Shown in pieces: positions 9,009 through 19,969 of a stretch of 64,000 nt of DNA. Source of the stretch: Sporolactobacillus sp. Y61 (GTDB taxonomy: Bacteria; Bacillota; Bacilli; Bacillales; Sporolactobacillaceae); NCBI RefSeq assembly GCF_040529185.1, contig NZ_CP159510.1, positions 2,294,001 to 2,358,000 on the forward strand, read 5' to 3'. The stretch's first letter is position 1. Each line of letters begins with the position of its first letter. The notes below the pieces were generated by a model. That model searched no databases. It worked only from the letters and a program-made list of their open reading frames with translations, and was not told the origin of the DNA. The translations under genes and the position numbers were made by a program.

Positions 9009-10160
9009 GTGGCAGGCGAACTGACACTGATTGCAACAACAGCGATGGGCCTTGAATCTGTTGCTGCAGAGGAATTGAGAAGATTAGGTTACCAGGACTT
9101 ACAAGTGGAGAACGGAAAAATTACATTTCCGGCTTCTCCTCAAGATATATGCCGGACGAATCTCTGGCTGAGAACAGCAGACCGCATTCGCCTGAGGATC
9201 GGGATGTTCAGGGCAACCACCTTTGACAGCCTGTTTGAACAAACCAAAGCGCTTCCCTGGCCGGACATTTTACCGGAAGACGCAGCCTTTCCAGTCACCG
9301 GAAAGTCGCATAAATCGATTTTACACAGCGTGCCGGATTGCCAGTCCATTGTAAAAAAAGCCATTGTTGAGTCTATGAAGATGCGCTACAGAAAATCATG
9401 GTTTGATGAGCAGGGACCGCTGTATAAAATTCAGGTTGCTCTGGAGAAAGATATTGCAACGCTGTCCATTGATACAAGTGGGGACGGTCTGCACAAACGT
9501 GGTTATCGGCAGTTACACAGCCTTGCTCCCTTAAAGGAAACTCTGGCGAGTGCGATGATCCTGCTGAGCCGGTGGACACCTGACCGTCCTTTGGTGGATC
9601 CATTCTGTGGATCAGGGACGATTCCCATTGAAGCAGCGATGATCGGTCAGAACATCGCACCAGGGTTTAACCGGTCATTTATTTCCGAACAGTGGTCGAT
9701 CGTCTCCGCAGCACACTGGACCGCCGCACGTGAAGAAGTGGAAAATCTGGCCAATTATGACCAGCTACTGGACATTAACGGCAGCGATATTGACCATAAA
9801 ATGGTCGAACTGTCTGAACATAATGCGCGTGAGGCGGGATTAAGCGGCCTGATCACTTTCAAACAGATGCAGGCCGGGGATTTTACAACAAAAAAGGGAT
9901 CAGGATACATGATCGGAAATCCCCCCTACGGGCAGCGAATCGGTGACAGAGAGCAGATTGAAAGCATTTGCCGTGATCTTGGCAGGATTTACAGAGCTTA
10001 TGAGACGTGGTCTTTTTACTTCATTTCAGCCTGTGAAGATTTTGAGAGACTTTTCGGTCGTAAAGCCAGTAAGAAGAGGAAATTGTACAACGGCCGAATA
10101 CGAACAGATTATTATCAGTATTTTGGAAGAAAGCATCCCTTTTCTGAAAAACATCATTAA
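9009..10160 (+). CDS. ypsC: THUMP-domain class I rRNA methyltransferase YpsC (RlmL/RlmK N2-guanine type)
   Basis: A 383-residue RNA methyltransferase of the THUMP plus Rossmann type related to the RlmL part of E. coli RlmKL, which makes m2G in 23S rRNA. N-terminal ferredoxin-like/THUMP region starts MAGELTLIATTAMGLESVAAEE. The catalytic domain has LVDPFCGSGTIPIEAAMIG (SAM motif I) and the motif IV signature IGNPPYGQRIGD, specific for exocyclic-amine methylation. A frame is open from 8928, but GGAGG 8996-9000 sits 8 bases before GTG 9009, and family proteins begin at this point, so 9009 is chosen. Length matches B. subtilis YpsC (about 385). Same position after rnpB as in Bacillus. Confidence 0.92.
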   Translation: MAGELTLIATTAMGLESVAAEELRRLGYQDLQVENGKITFPASPQDICRTNLWLRTADRIRLRIGMFRATTFDSLFEQTKALPWPDILPEDAAFPVTGKSHKSILHSVPDCQSIVKKAIVESMKMRYRKSWFDEQGPLYKIQVALEKDIATLSIDTSGDGLHKRGYRQLHSLAPLKETLASAMILLSRWTPDRPLVDPFCGSGTIPIEAAMIGQNIAPGFNRSFISEQWSIVSAAHWTAAREEVENLANYDQLLDINGSDIDHKMVELSEHNAREAGLSGLITFKQMQAGDFTTKKGSGYMIGNPPYGQRIGDREQIESICRDLGRIYRAYETWSFYFISACEDFERLFGRKASKKRKLYNGRIRTDYYQYFGRKHPFSEKHH

Positions 10161-10320
10161 CGGATGGATTTTTCAGCAATTCAGGTATGAAATTTCATTC
10201 TTCAGGTCACAACGGCCTGGAGCAGGATATATAAAGATGCAGATCGAACATAGACAGAGGCGGTAATTTGCGCTAAATTAAATAATCAATAAGATAAACA
10301 TGGGAAAAGAGTGGAATATC

Positions 10321-11832
10321 ATGACCGTTGAAGAGACTGTCAACTCCTATAGACAGTATGTAAAAAAGATTATGGATTTCAACGAAGCGATTGCCCTTGC
10401 AGAGTGGGATATGCGAACGGGCGCGCCGGTAAAAGGAATTTCTCAGCGATCAGAGGTTGTCGGGACATTATCTGATGAAGTATTCAAACGATCGATCTCA
10501 GACGAAATGAAAACGTATCTTGATGTACTGACAGATTCATCTGTTCAGGACAAACTGGACAGGGTAACCCGGCGGATGGTGGAAGAATCCAGGAAGACCT
10601 TTAACCGATTTGAACATATTCCGGCGGAGGAATACAAGGCTTATGTCATTTTGCAGTCGGAAGCACAAAGCGTCTGGCAGGAAGCTAAGGCTAAAAGTGA
10701 CTTCAGACAGCTCCAGCCTTATCTGGAAAAAATCGTTGATTTTAAGAGAAAGTTCATTGAATATCAGGGCGTAAAAGAAAATAAATATAATACCTTGCTT
10801 GATTTATATGAACCGGGACTGACAACGGAAATTGTTGATGGGGTATTCAAAAGACTGCGCGAGGGGATTGTTCCCATTGTGCAGTCCGTCTGTGCGTCAA
10901 AGGATCAGCCGGAAACAGGTTTCCTTCATAATCACCTCCCTGCCGATAAATTAAAGGCATTCTGTCTTCATCTTCTGAAGGAAAATGGTTATGATTTCAA
11001 TGCCGGGCGACTTGATGAGACGGAGCACCCGTTTGAAATTACGCTGAATCCCGGTGATGTTCGTGTAACGACGAATTATCAGGAAGATGACTTTATGTCG
11101 ACCGTACTGGGTACCATTCATGAGGGGGGACATGCACTGTATGAGCAGCACATTTCTCGTGAACTGGTCGGTACATCACTGTGCGAAGGGACTTCAATGG
11201 GAATTCATGAATCACAGTCCCTTTTTTTTGAGAATTTTATCGGGCGAAGCAAAGCTTACTGGGCGCTGCATTTCAGTGAACTGAAGAAGTTCGCCTCCGG
11301 TCAGTTTGACTCAGTATCGCTTGACGACTTTTACAGAGCGATTAATGTATCCCATCCCTCGCTGATTCGTACACTTGCAGATGAACTGACTTATCCGCTC
11401 CACATTATGGTGCGTTATGATATTGAAAAGGAGCTTTTTAACGGGAATCTGGAAGTCAGTGAACTCCCGGGTGTCTGGAATGACAAAATGAAGGAATATC
11501 TGGGCATAATGCCGGATAATGATCGGGAAGGCGTCCTTCAGGATATTCACTGGCCAGGCGGAGATTTTGGCTATTTTCCTTCTTATGCACTGGGTTATGT
11601 TTATGCGGCTCAGTTTAAGCATGCGATCCTTAAGGAACATCCGGACTTTGATACCCTTGTTTCTGAAGGACATCTTTCGGTCATCACAAAGTGGCTTACG
11701 ATGCATATCCATAGATTTGGCAGCTTGAAAAAGCCGTTTGAAATACTGCATGATGCGACAGGTGAAGGACCCAATCCAGAATATCTGATTTCTTACCTGA
11801 GTGATAAGTACAGCAGAATATACAATTTTTAA
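10321..11832 (+). CDS. ypwA: Metallocarboxypeptidase, family M32 (Taq carboxypeptidase type)
   Basis: A 503-residue zinc carboxypeptidase that removes C-terminal residues from peptides in the cytoplasm. The HEXXH motif is HEGGHALYEQ at about residues 267-276, with the third zinc ligand Glu in the HESQSLFFENFIGRS block (about 296-310), and the family motif DFGYFPSYALGYVYAAQ near 418-434. Length equals B. subtilis YpwA (501). An ATG at 10300 is in frame but lacks a ribosome site; ATG 10321 has AGAGTGGA upstream and matches the family start MTVEETV. It is a monocistron between ypsC and parE. Confidence 0.93.
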   Translation: MTVEETVNSYRQYVKKIMDFNEAIALAEWDMRTGAPVKGISQRSEVVGTLSDEVFKRSISDEMKTYLDVLTDSSVQDKLDRVTRRMVEESRKTFNRFEHIPAEEYKAYVILQSEAQSVWQEAKAKSDFRQLQPYLEKIVDFKRKFIEYQGVKENKYNTLLDLYEPGLTTEIVDGVFKRLREGIVPIVQSVCASKDQPETGFLHNHLPADKLKAFCLHLLKENGYDFNAGRLDETEHPFEITLNPGDVRVTTNYQEDDFMSTVLGTIHEGGHALYEQHISRELVGTSLCEGTSMGIHESQSLFFENFIGRSKAYWALHFSELKKFASGQFDSVSLDDFYRAINVSHPSLIRTLADELTYPLHIMVRYDIEKELFNGNLEVSELPGVWNDKMKEYLGIMPDNDREGVLQDIHWPGGDFGYFPSYALGYVYAAQFKHAILKEHPDFDTLVSEGHLSVITKWLTMHIHRFGSLKKPFEILHDATGEGPNPEYLISYLSDKYSRIYNF

Positions 11833-11909
11833 ATAAGTGCATGTTCATCCGGATACTATTTTTGCAAGCTTGATTGATTTGGCTGCCGGATATGAAAGGG
11901 GTTTTTTAT

Positions 11910-13883
11910 TTGGCTGGAAACGCATCGGCATATAATGACGACACGATTCAAATCCTTGAAGGCCTGGATGCTGTCAGAAAACGTCCGGGAATGTATATTG
12001 GTTCGACGGATGCAAAGGGCCTGCACCATCTGGTCTATGAAATAGTGGATAACGGTATCGATGAAGCGCTCGCCGGGTATGGCAACAAGATTCTGGTACG
12101 CATCCATAAGGATGGGAGTCTAAGTGTCCGTGATTTTGGCAGAGGCATGCCGACAGGAATGCACAAAACCGGGAAACCCACTGTTGAAGTCATCTTCACG
12201 GTGCTGCATGCGGGAGGAAAATTTGGTCAAAACGGCGGATATAAGACGAGTGGCGGTCTTCATGGCGTGGGCTCTTCAGTCGTTAATGCACTCTCGGAAT
12301 GGCTGGAGGTGACCGTCTGGCGTGATGGCTCCATTTTCAGACAGCGTTTTGAGAAGGGGGGGCATCCGGTCACCACTTTAGAGAGAATCGGAACCACCGG
12401 GGAGACGGGTTCTCTCGTTCATTTTAAACCGGACAGCTCCATTTTCAGCACAACGTCTTTTAATTTTGATGTGCTGAGCGAACGTCTGAGAGAATCTGCT
12501 TTTCTTCAAAAGGGCATGACCATCGTTCTTACCGACGAACGTTCCGATAAAGAGGAAGTATACAAGTATGACGAAGGAATTAAAGAATTCGTTGCCTATC
12601 TGAACGAGGATAAGGATGTTCTTCATCCGGTCGTTGCTTTTGAAGGTAAAGCCGGCGAAATGGAAGTGGATGTCGCTTTTCAATATAATGACGGCTATTC
12701 GGAAAATCTGATTTCATTTGTCAATAATGTGCGCACCAAAGATGGCGGAACACATGAGTCGGGGTTCCGTACAGCGCTGACACGTGTCTTTAATGACTAT
12801 GCACGAAAAAAAGGTTTCCTTAAGGAAAAGGATAAAAATCTTGACGGCAGTGATATTCGTGAAGGATTTATGGGCATTGTTTCTGTACGGATCCCTGAGT
12901 ATCTGCTGCAGTTTGAAGGACAGACCAAGGAAAAACTGGGCACTGCCGAGGCACGTTCGGCCGTTGACACCGTTGTCTCGGAACAACTTTCCTATTTTCT
13001 CGAAGAAAACCCACAGATTAGTGACAAGCTGATACGCAAAGCCGCGCGTGCACGTAAGGCAAGAGTTGCGGCGAGAAAAGCCCGTGAGGATGCTCGAAAC
13101 GGAAAGAAGTCGCGTCGCAGGGAAACTGTTCTGAGCGGGAAGCTGACTCCTGCCGCTTCAAAAAATGCGGATCGCAATGAATTATATCTGGTCGAAGGGG
13201 ATTCTGCCGGTGGCTCGGCAAAACAGGGGCGTGACCGTAAATTTCAGGCGGTGCTTCCTCTGCGCGGGAAAGTCATTAATACCCAAAAAGCGCGCCTCGA
13301 AGATATCCTGAAAAATGAGGAAATTAATACAATCATTTATACCGTCGGTGCAGGTGTTGGTGCAGATTTTTCATTGAAAGACAGTAATTATGACAAAATT
13401 GTTATTATGACGGATGCAGATAATGATGGAGCACATATTCAGGTTCTGCTGCTGACTTTCTTTTATCGTTACATGCGGCCGCTTATTGATGCCGGAAAGG
13501 TGTTTATCGCGCTTCCCCCGCTATATAAAGTCAGCAGGGGCACCGGTAAAAAAGAAGTGGTCGAATATGCCTGGGATGATAAAGATCTTAAGGATGCGAT
13601 AAAACGGGTCGGTAAGGGCTACACCATTCAGCGCTACAAAGGTCTTGGTGAAATGAATCCCGATCAGCTCTGGGAAACGACCATGAATCCGGCTTCCCGT
13701 ACGCTGATTCGAGTGAAAATTGATGATCAGGCCTATGCAGAAAGACGTGTCACCACCCTGATGGGAGATAAGGTCGAACCCAGGCGGAAATGGATCGAAT
13801 CACATGTGGCTTTTGGTCTGGATGAGGAGACGAATATTCTTGAGAATGAGAACCTGACAGTTGTGAAAGGTGATGATCAATGA
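11910..13883 (+). CDS. parE: DNA topoisomerase IV subunit B
   Basis: ParE is the ATPase subunit of topoisomerase IV, which decatenates daughter chromosomes. Visible: [20 protein letters not shown] and the GHKL ATPase Asn in [28 protein letters not shown] (ATP lid), and the TOPRIM motifs [16 protein letters not shown] at about residue 428 and [11 protein letters not shown] at about residue 500. A TTG start at 11910 is chosen: AAAGGGG at 11895-11901 lies 8 bases upstream and the product [18 protein letters not shown] aligns with other ParE starts. Length is 657 residues, against 655 in B. subtilis. It is ParE rather than GyrB because parC follows with a 4-base overlap. Confidence 0.96.
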   Translation: MAGNASAYNDDTIQILEGLDAVRKRPGMYIGSTDAKGLHHLVYEIVDNGIDEALAGYGNKILVRIHKDGSLSVRDFGRGMPTGMHKTGKPTVEVIFTVLHAGGKFGQNGGYKTSGGLHGVGSSVVNALSEWLEVTVWRDGSIFRQRFEKGGHPVTTLERIGTTGETGSLVHFKPDSSIFSTTSFNFDVLSERLRESAFLQKGMTIVLTDERSDKEEVYKYDEGIKEFVAYLNEDKDVLHPVVAFEGKAGEMEVDVAFQYNDGYSENLISFVNNVRTKDGGTHESGFRTALTRVFNDYARKKGFLKEKDKNLDGSDIREGFMGIVSVRIPEYLLQFEGQTKEKLGTAEARSAVDTVVSEQLSYFLEENPQISDKLIRKAARARKARVAARKAREDARNGKKSRRRETVLSGKLTPAASKNADRNELYLVEGDSAGGSAKQGRDRKFQAVLPLRGKVINTQKARLEDILKNEEINTIIYTVGAGVGADFSLKDSNYDKIVIMTDADNDGAHIQVLLLTFFYRYMRPLIDAGKVFIALPPLYKVSRGTGKKEVVEYAWDDKDLKDAIKRVGKGYTIQRYKGLGEMNPDQLWETTMNPASRTLIRVKIDDQAYAERRVTTLMGDKVEPRRKWIESHVAFGLDEETNILENENLTVVKGDDQ

Positions 13884-16330
13884 TGCCGGAACGGGAAAAA
13901 CTGCTTGATCTGCCGCTTGAAGAGATCATCGGCGATCGATTCGGTATATACAGCAAATATATTATTCAGGAACGGGCCCTTCCGGATGTGCGCGACGGTT
14001 TAAAACCTGTTCAGAGACGTATTTTATATGCTATGTTCCGTGAAGGTAACACCAGTGACAAACCCTTCCGTAAATCGGCGAAAACAGTCGGTAATGTGAT
14101 CGGTAATTACCATCCGCACGGAGATTCTTCAGTTTACGAAGCCATGGTACGGATGAGTCAGGACTGGAAAGTCAGGATGCCGCTCATTGAGATGCATGGA
14201 AATAACGGAAGCGTTGACGGTGACCCTCCAGCAGCCATGCGTTATACTGAAGCACGCCTGTCAAAAATTTCAGCTGAACTGACTCGTGATCTTGATGCTA
14301 AGACTGTAGACTTTGTTCCAAACTTTGATGATTCACTCGAAGAGCCTATCGTTTTTCCAGCCAAATTTCCTAACCTGCTTGTCAACGGATCGACAGGTAT
14401 TTCGGCAGGTTATGCGACGGAAATCCCGCCACATGCACTGGATGAAATTATTGATGCAACAATTATGCTGATGGAAAAACCATCCAGCACTGTCGAGGAT
14501 CTGATGACGGTGGTGAAAGGACCAGATTTTCCTTCAGGAGGTATTGTACAGGGGATCGACGGTATCAAAAAAGCGTACCGCACCGGAAAAGGGAAAATCA
14601 TGATTCGTGCCCGCACCCGGATAGAGACCCTCCGTACGGGGAGAAAGCAGATTATCATCACCGAACTGCCCTATGAAGTCAACAAAGCGTTACTAATTAA
14701 AAGAATGGATGAGCTTCGTCTGGATCATAAAGTGGAAGGTGTCGCAGAAGTCCGTGATGAGACCGATCGAACCGGCATGCGGATGGTTATTGAGCTGAAG
14801 AAGGAAGCCGACGCCCAAGGTGTTCTGAATTACTATTATAAAAACACGGATCTGCAGATCTCATATAATTTCAATATGGTGGCCATCGATCACAAGACCC
14901 CGCGTCTGCTTGGCCTCAAGGAAATTCTTGAAGCTTATATCGAACATCAAAAAGAAGTGATCACCAGACGAAGTCAGTATGAACTTCAGAAGAGCAGAAA
15001 CCGCCAGCATATTGTTCAGGGGCTGATCAAGGCGGTTTCCATCCTCGACGAAGTGATTCGTGTGATCCGGGCGTCAAAGGACAAGAAAAACGCCAAAGAA
15101 AATCTGATTGAATCATTCGGATTTACGGAGCCTCAGTCAGAGGCCATCGTCAATCTGCAGCTCTACCGGCTGACCAACACAGATGTTCTGACACTCAGAA
15201 AAGAAGAAGAGGAACTGATGCGGACCATTAAGCGCCTGGAAGGGATCCTTTCATCAGAGAAGAAACTGATTGGTGTTATTCGCAGAGAATTAACAGAAAT
15301 CAGGAAAAAATATTCGGATCACAGGCGAACCACTATTGAGGATAAAATTGAAGAAATTAAAATTGATCTGGAAGTCATGGTGGCATCAGAAGATGTGATG
15401 GTCTCATTAACCAAACATGGCTACATAAAGCGTTCAAGCCTCAGGTCGTACAACGCGAGCAGTGGCGATGATGTTGCAATGAAAGAAACAGATCATGTTT
15501 TATTTCAGCAGCGAATGAATACAACCGATACCTTACTGGTTTTCACTGATAAGGGGAGGTATTTGTATCTACCCGTTCATGAGATTCAGGATAAACGGTG
15601 GAAGGATCTGGGGCAGCACGTAGCCAGTCTTGTTCCGATTGATCCTGATGAAGAACTCATTGGCGCTGTCCCCGTTCATGATTTCGATCAGGAAGCACGT
15701 TTCCTCACCTTTATTACCCGGAAGGGCATGGTGAAAAGAACAGAACTTGCTGAATATCAGGCGCAGCGTCGATCCAAACCATTAAGTGCGCTCCGTTTAA
15801 AAAAGGAAGATGTCTGTCTGAAGGTCTTTCTCACAGGGGGAAAGACGGATATTCTGGTGGCGACCCGGGCCGGATACGGTCTCCGTTTCGCAGCAGAAGA
15901 GGCTGGATCAGTTGGTTTAAGAGCAACTGGTGTGAAAGCGATACAGCTGAAACCAGATGATGAGGTTGTTGGAGCAATCGCTGTGGATACCGATCGTTCA
16001 CCGGATCTTTTCATCGCAACAGACAGAGGATCAGTGAAAAAAATGCGGATTGAACAGCAACTTGAACAAAGCACCCGTGCCAGACGTGGTCTTGTGATGC
16101 TTCGTGAGCTGAAGACAAAGCCGCATCGGATTGCCGGTATTGAGCAGGTCACAGACCAGGATATCATCTGGCTGTCTACAGATAAGGGAAAGGTCGTCTC
16201 TGTAAAGTCATCAGATATTCGTGAATCGGATCGGTACAATAATGGTTCCTTTATATTTGATCAGGATGAAGATGGGACAGTTACCGAAATCTGGAAGGAT
16301 CTTGCAGCCCGGCAGGAGGACCAGGATTAA
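13880..16330 (+). CDS. parC: DNA topoisomerase IV subunit A
   Basis: ParC (816 residues) makes the double-strand break. The catalytic Tyr is in [14 protein letters not shown], at residue 122. The quinolone-resistance region reads [17 protein letters not shown] with the usual Ser at DSSVYE. The rest is the winged-helix, tower and coiled-coil regions, then a C-terminal beta-pinwheel with repeated blades ([46 protein letters not shown]). It overlaps the parE stop (ATGATG around TGA), so the subunits are translationally coupled. Its last 50 bases overlap the convergent membrane gene on the other strand. Confidence 0.96.
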   Translation: MMPEREKLLDLPLEEIIGDRFGIYSKYIIQERALPDVRDGLKPVQRRILYAMFREGNTSDKPFRKSAKTVGNVIGNYHPHGDSSVYEAMVRMSQDWKVRMPLIEMHGNNGSVDGDPPAAMRYTEARLSKISAELTRDLDAKTVDFVPNFDDSLEEPIVFPAKFPNLLVNGSTGISAGYATEIPPHALDEIIDATIMLMEKPSSTVEDLMTVVKGPDFPSGGIVQGIDGIKKAYRTGKGKIMIRARTRIETLRTGRKQIIITELPYEVNKALLIKRMDELRLDHKVEGVAEVRDETDRTGMRMVIELKKEADAQGVLNYYYKNTDLQISYNFNMVAIDHKTPRLLGLKEILEAYIEHQKEVITRRSQYELQKSRNRQHIVQGLIKAVSILDEVIRVIRASKDKKNAKENLIESFGFTEPQSEAIVNLQLYRLTNTDVLTLRKEEEELMRTIKRLEGILSSEKKLIGVIRRELTEIRKKYSDHRRTTIEDKIEEIKIDLEVMVASEDVMVSLTKHGYIKRSSLRSYNASSGDDVAMKETDHVLFQQRMNTTDTLLVFTDKGRYLYLPVHEIQDKRWKDLGQHVASLVPIDPDEELIGAVPVHDFDQEARFLTFITRKGMVKRTELAEYQAQRRSKPLSALRLKKEDVCLKVFLTGGKTDILVATRAGYGLRFAAEEAGSVGLRATGVKAIQLKPDDEVVGAIAVDTDRSPDLFIATDRGSVKKMRIEQQLEQSTRARRGLVMLRELKTKPHRIAGIEQVTDQDIIWLSTDKGKVVSVKSSDIRESDRYNNGSFIFDQDEDGTVTEIWKDLAARQEDQD

Positions 16331-16817
16331 CCTCGTCTGCTCTGCTTTGGATGAAGCAGTAATGATACAGCATCGTCAGACTGAGCACAAAAAGATAGAC
16401 GACCAGTGAGTAATACATTTGATAACCGTTCCGGTAGTGATACACTTTTGCGTGCCAGGACAGGGCTTCAGCAAACAATGAGAAAACAGCCCATACCAGA
16501 ATATAGATCATCGCGGTCCACCGTCTTTTTTTAATCAGTGAATAACCATAATTAAAGAAATAAGCAAAGGGTGCGTACATCACATGTGAGAGAAAATCCC
16601 AAGGTTCATGCTGGCCTGAATCATTAACGTCGTAGTAATTGAACGGCTCAATACAAAGCGTGTAATCAAACAGGGACACGAAATAAACACTAATAAGGAG
16701 CATCACCAGTGTCTGAGGTCGCGTAAAGCGTTTGGGCAGAAGAAAGAAAATGAGATAAGCGGTTATACCGGTGATTAATATAAACCACTCGTTCGAAGCC
16801 AACAGGTGTCCCTTCAT
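16281..16817 (-). CDS. CBO0543-type multi-pass membrane protein, unknown function
   Basis: A 178-residue protein with about five hydrophobic segments: 12-28, 35-52, 80-95, 103-121 and 135-155. The body resembles the CBO0543 family of Bacillota, which has no known function: [37 protein letters not shown]. It overlaps the upstream membrane gene by 4 bases, so they are co-transcribed, and its tail overlaps the end of parC by 50 bases on the opposite strand. A shorter end is not available because the stop is fixed. Confidence 0.75.
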   Translation of the reverse strand: MKGHLLASNEWFILITGITAYLIFFLLPKRFTRPQTLVMLLISVYFVSLFDYTLCIEPFNYYDVNDSGQHEPWDFLSHVMYAPFAYFFNYGYSLIKKRRWTAMIYILVWAVFSLFAEALSWHAKVYHYRNGYQMYYSLVVYLFVLSLTMLYHYCFIQSRADEVNPGPPAGLQDPSRFR

Positions 16818-17335
16818 TTTACTGACTTCTTCCCGGTATTTGTATGGGCTCCGGTCTCAGAGTCAGACAGAACTCTGAAACTTTTCAGTAAGAAATAAAG
16901 CAGCAATAAATATGCTGAGAAAAAAAGGACCAGAATGACGACAGGAACATCGCGAATGACCGTATGCTCTTTTTCCATGAGTGTATACACAGTGAAACCA
17001 GCGACAGAGACGGCGTACCAGATAATCCGTGAGCGGAAACGAATCAGCAATTGGCTGATATTCAATATTAAAAGTGTTGACAGTGGATAAATCATATTTC
17101 GATTCAAAAAAAACGGGAAAAATTCCTGAAGTGAAAATGGCTTTTGGCGGATATCAAGGTATCTGTCATTGGCCATGGGTATTATGATCGTCATCAGCAA
17201 AAGAGAGCTTGTCAGAAATATAAAAAGTATCTCCTCTCTGGTCATTTTTTTGGGGATAAAAATGAATACATTGATGAGAAGCCATAAGAAACACAGGTTT
17301 GTCGCCAGAATCATGGTTGGATCATTCCTTATCAC
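16814..17335 (-). CDS. CBO0543-like multi-pass membrane protein, unknown function
   Basis: A 173-residue membrane protein with roughly five hydrophobic segments (MILATNLCFLWLLINVFIF, then near 33-50, 80-95, 102-118 and 128-150) and a basic tail. Same general architecture as the gene downstream, with which it shares a 4-base overlap; the two look like a diverged tandem pair. The frame opens at GTG 17335. ATG 17317 is the alternative, with AAGGA about 11 bases upstream. No functional residue can be named. Confidence 0.7.
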   Translation of the reverse strand: MIRNDPTMILATNLCFLWLLINVFIFIPKKMTREEILFIFLTSSLLLMTIIIPMANDRYLDIRQKPFSLQEFFPFFLNRNMIYPLSTLLILNISQLLIRFRSRIIWYAVSVAGFTVYTLMEKEHTVIRDVPVVILVLFFSAYLLLLYFLLKSFRVLSDSETGAHTNTGKKSVK

Positions 17336-17503
17336 TAGATATAGCCTTTTTTATCATGGTCTATTTTTGTGAAATTAATCATCGTACAGACGGGTATCTG
17401 GTTCACCGATATGTGATTGTTGTTGTTGCCTCTTTTGAATATAAGGCAGTACAGTGGTATCCACCTGTAAACTTGTTTAAAATGTAAATGAGATAAATTA
17501 AAC

Positions 17504-17522
17504 GAAATGAAGGTTTCATTTC
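17504..17522. promoter_or_regulatory. Perfect inverted repeat just before the yumC ribosome site
   Basis: GAAATGAA, loop GGT, TTCATTTC. It lies 17 bases before the TTG start of the reductase gene, immediately 5' of GGAGGGG. It could be an operator or a translation-modulating hairpin. Confidence 0.4.
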
Positions 17523-17538
17523 CAGTGGAGGGGTCATA

Positions 17539-18549
17539 TTGTCAGAACGTGATGATCTTTTTGATATAACAATAATCGGAGGAGGACCAACCGGCCTGTT
17601 TGCCGCTTTTTATGCCGGGCTCAGACAGATGAAAGTCAAAATTATCGAAAGCCTCCCTCAGCTTGGCGGACAATTGGGCACACTCTATCCTGAAAAAGAT
17701 ATATTTGATGTTGCCGGCTTTCCAAAAATAAAAGCAAAGGAACTCGTGAAAAAGCTTGAAGTTCAGGCACGCCATTTTCATCCGGAAATTGTTCTGGATG
17801 AACGGGTAACTGATCTGAAACGTCAGGGTGACGGGACACTTGTTCTCGAAACAGAGTCGGGAACCCCTCATTTATCGCGTACGGTGCTGATAACGGCAGG
17901 TGTCGGCGCCTTTGAACCCAGACCGCTCAAAGTGAATGGGGTAGATAAATATGTTGATAAAAATCTCCATTATTATGTGAATAATATACAGATCTTTAAG
18001 GATAAGCGTGTGGTCATCCTTGGTGGTGGAGATTCAGCTGTAGATTGGGCGAATACACTCGAACCGGTTGCAAAGGAAATCACCATAGTTCACCGGAGAA
18101 ACCAGTTTCGTGCGCATGAAACCAGTGTAAAGCAGCTGAAACAGTCTTCTGTTCAAATTGTGACTCCTTTTACTGCAAAGTCACTGGTTGGCAACGAGCA
18201 TGCCATTGAAAAGCTGGTTGTTCAGGAAGTCAGAGGGGATCGTGAACTCGAATTGCCTCTGGATGACTTGATTGTCAATTATGGTTTTATTTCTAATATT
18301 GGCCCCATTAAAAACTGGGGAATGGAGTTGGAAAAGAATTCGATTGTGGTCAATACGAAGATGGAGACAAGCATTCCCGGTGTTTATGCTGCAGGTGATA
18401 TCAGCTCTTATCCTGGAAAAATTAAATTAATTGCAACGGGATTTGGTGAAGCGCCAACAGCAGTAAATAATGCGAAACACTTCATTGACCCGGATGCCCG
18501 AACTCAGCCAATGCACAGTTCGAGTTCCGGAGAACTGTTTTCAAAATAA
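17539..18549 (+). CDS. yumC: Ferredoxin/flavodoxin-NADP(+) reductase, thioredoxin-reductase-like type
   Basis: A 336-residue flavoprotein moving electrons between NADPH and ferredoxin or flavodoxin. FAD site: ITIIGGGPTGLFAAFYAG at residues 9-26. NADPH site: VVILGGGDSAVDWANTLE near 157-174, followed by HRRNQFRAHE. C-terminal FAD motif: GVYAAGDISSYPGKIKLIATG. The redox CxxC of true thioredoxin reductases is absent, which places it with B. subtilis YumC (332 residues) rather than TrxB. The TTG start at 17539 has GGAGGGG at 17527-17533. Monocistronic, with a terminator 24 bases on. Confidence 0.93.
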   Translation: MSERDDLFDITIIGGGPTGLFAAFYAGLRQMKVKIIESLPQLGGQLGTLYPEKDIFDVAGFPKIKAKELVKKLEVQARHFHPEIVLDERVTDLKRQGDGTLVLETESGTPHLSRTVLITAGVGAFEPRPLKVNGVDKYVDKNLHYYVNNIQIFKDKRVVILGGGDSAVDWANTLEPVAKEITIVHRRNQFRAHETSVKQLKQSSVQIVTPFTAKSLVGNEHAIEKLVVQEVRGDRELELPLDDLIVNYGFISNIGPIKNWGMELEKNSIVVNTKMETSIPGVYAAGDISSYPGKIKLIATGFGEAPTAVNNAKHFIDPDARTQPMHSSSSGELFSK

Positions 18550-18572
18550 CCGGTCATTGATTTTTGACCCGA

Positions 18573-18619
18573 TATGGCCCGACATTTGTTAACAAAAAAT
18601 GATGCCGGGCCATTTTTAT
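18573..18619 (+). terminator. Rho-independent terminator of yumC
   Basis: ATGGCCCG pairs with CGGGCCAT across an AT-rich loop, followed by TTTTTATT. Confidence 0.8.
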
Positions 18620-18739
18620 TGAGAATATACATCATGCCGGGGGCTGGCATTGCTCTAATCATGGCACTTAAACATGAGCGGGGGTGATATGCCCTTGCTA
18701 TCGGTCATCGGCTTATTTGAATGAGAAGGAGACTCACTA

Positions 18740-19969
18740 ATGTGTAACCGGGAACAATTATATTCACAGACATGGGACAATGCGCTGCTGACCGTTGTTC
18801 ATCTCATCGAACAAGAGAAAGTGGCTTATACTCTGATTGGTGAAAGTGCACTGGTTGTTCAGGGGATCTGTCCCGATCCGCCCTGTGGTAAGATTGAAGT
18901 TTCAGTACAGTGGGATGCTTTTGCAAGAATTCGTGAAGTTTTTACGGCTTATATGCCTGAAGCGACGGTAAAGCGAAAAAGAACAGCTTCTTTTACGTTC
19001 ACAATCGACGCTGTTCAAATAGAGATCATCTGTCATTTTGGTACTGTGATCCGTACTGATCCTGACCGTATATGCGTATTACTGGGGGATCAGAAGATTT
19101 TTGTGAAATCACCGGATGTCTATCTTCGCAGGTTCAGCCCGGCACATCGTTTTTACAAGGCAACAAAAAAATATTTATGTAAACTTCAAAATTCTGATTC
19201 GGGATTAAATCGTCAGGCGTGGAACGAGGAAGCCTACCAGGCATGGATAGGCCGTTTTGGAACACCGGAAGAAGCAGCTGCCAGGATTCGCAGGGATCCG
19301 GAAGGACGTCTGCTGCGTCTTATCCCATATTTTGATGCAAAAAGGATCAAAGGTAAAAAGGTGATGAACCTGCTGGGTTCGCATGGAGAAAAGGCGCTGG
19401 CACTGACGCTTCTTGGAGCTGAAGTGACTGTGGCAGACATTTCTCAGGAAAACGCCACATATGCCAGACGGACTGCTGAAGCACTCGGCGTTACCATTCA
19501 GTATGTGGTTTCTGATGTATTACGTCTTCCGGAACAAATCAGACGTCCTGTATACGACATCGTACTTATGGAATTTGGGGTTCTTCATTATTTTGTTGAT
19601 CTTGCCCCGCTTGCACAGCTCGTTTATGACCTGCTAAAGCCGGGAGGACGTCTGATTCTGCAGGAGTTCCATCCGATATCAACAAAACTTGTAACCACCA
19701 GGGGAAAGCGTCAGATTGTATTTGGTAATTATTTTGACAAGTCCTTCAGGGAGAGAGAAGTTGCCTATGGGAAACACCTGCCCTCGGACGATCAGGTGAC
19801 CTTACGAAACAAAGTGACCCTGAGAGAATGGACACTGGGGGAAACAGTCACAGCATTTGCCTCGACCGGACTGCGTGTGGAGCGTCTGGATGAAGCACCA
19901 AATACGAAGATCAGTGATATTGGCCTCCCCAAAACATTTACTCTGCTTTGTTCAAAAAATGTTGAATAA
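18740..19969 (+). CDS. Nucleotidyltransferase-like domain fused to class I SAM methyltransferase
   Basis: A 409-residue two-domain protein. Residues 1-150 resemble a small nucleotidyltransferase fold: YTLIGESALVVQGICPDPP for the G-S helix, then KIEVSVQW where a DxD pair would be expected (here ExS), and later TIDAVQIEIICHFG. Key acids look degraded, so this part may bind rather than transfer. From about residue 160 it becomes a SAM-dependent methyltransferase: WNEEAYQAWIGRFGTPEEAA, motif I region VMNLLGSHGEKALALTLLGA at about 208-227, VADIS (motif II acid), DIVLMEFGVLHYF (motif IV), and LLKPGGRLILQEFHP (motif VI). This methyltransferase family is usually a stand-alone protein. AGAAGGAGA before ATG 18740. 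Substrate unknown. Confidence 0.8.
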   Translation: MCNREQLYSQTWDNALLTVVHLIEQEKVAYTLIGESALVVQGICPDPPCGKIEVSVQWDAFARIREVFTAYMPEATVKRKRTASFTFTIDAVQIEIICHFGTVIRTDPDRICVLLGDQKIFVKSPDVYLRRFSPAHRFYKATKKYLCKLQNSDSGLNRQAWNEEAYQAWIGRFGTPEEAAARIRRDPEGRLLRLIPYFDAKRIKGKKVMNLLGSHGEKALALTLLGAEVTVADISQENATYARRTAEALGVTIQYVVSDVLRLPEQIRRPVYDIVLMEFGVLHYFVDLAPLAQLVYDLLKPGGRLILQEFHPISTKLVTTRGKRQIVFGNYFDKSFREREVAYGKHLPSDDQVTLRNKVTLREWTLGETVTAFASTGLRVERLDEAPNTKISDIGLPKTFTLLCSKNVE

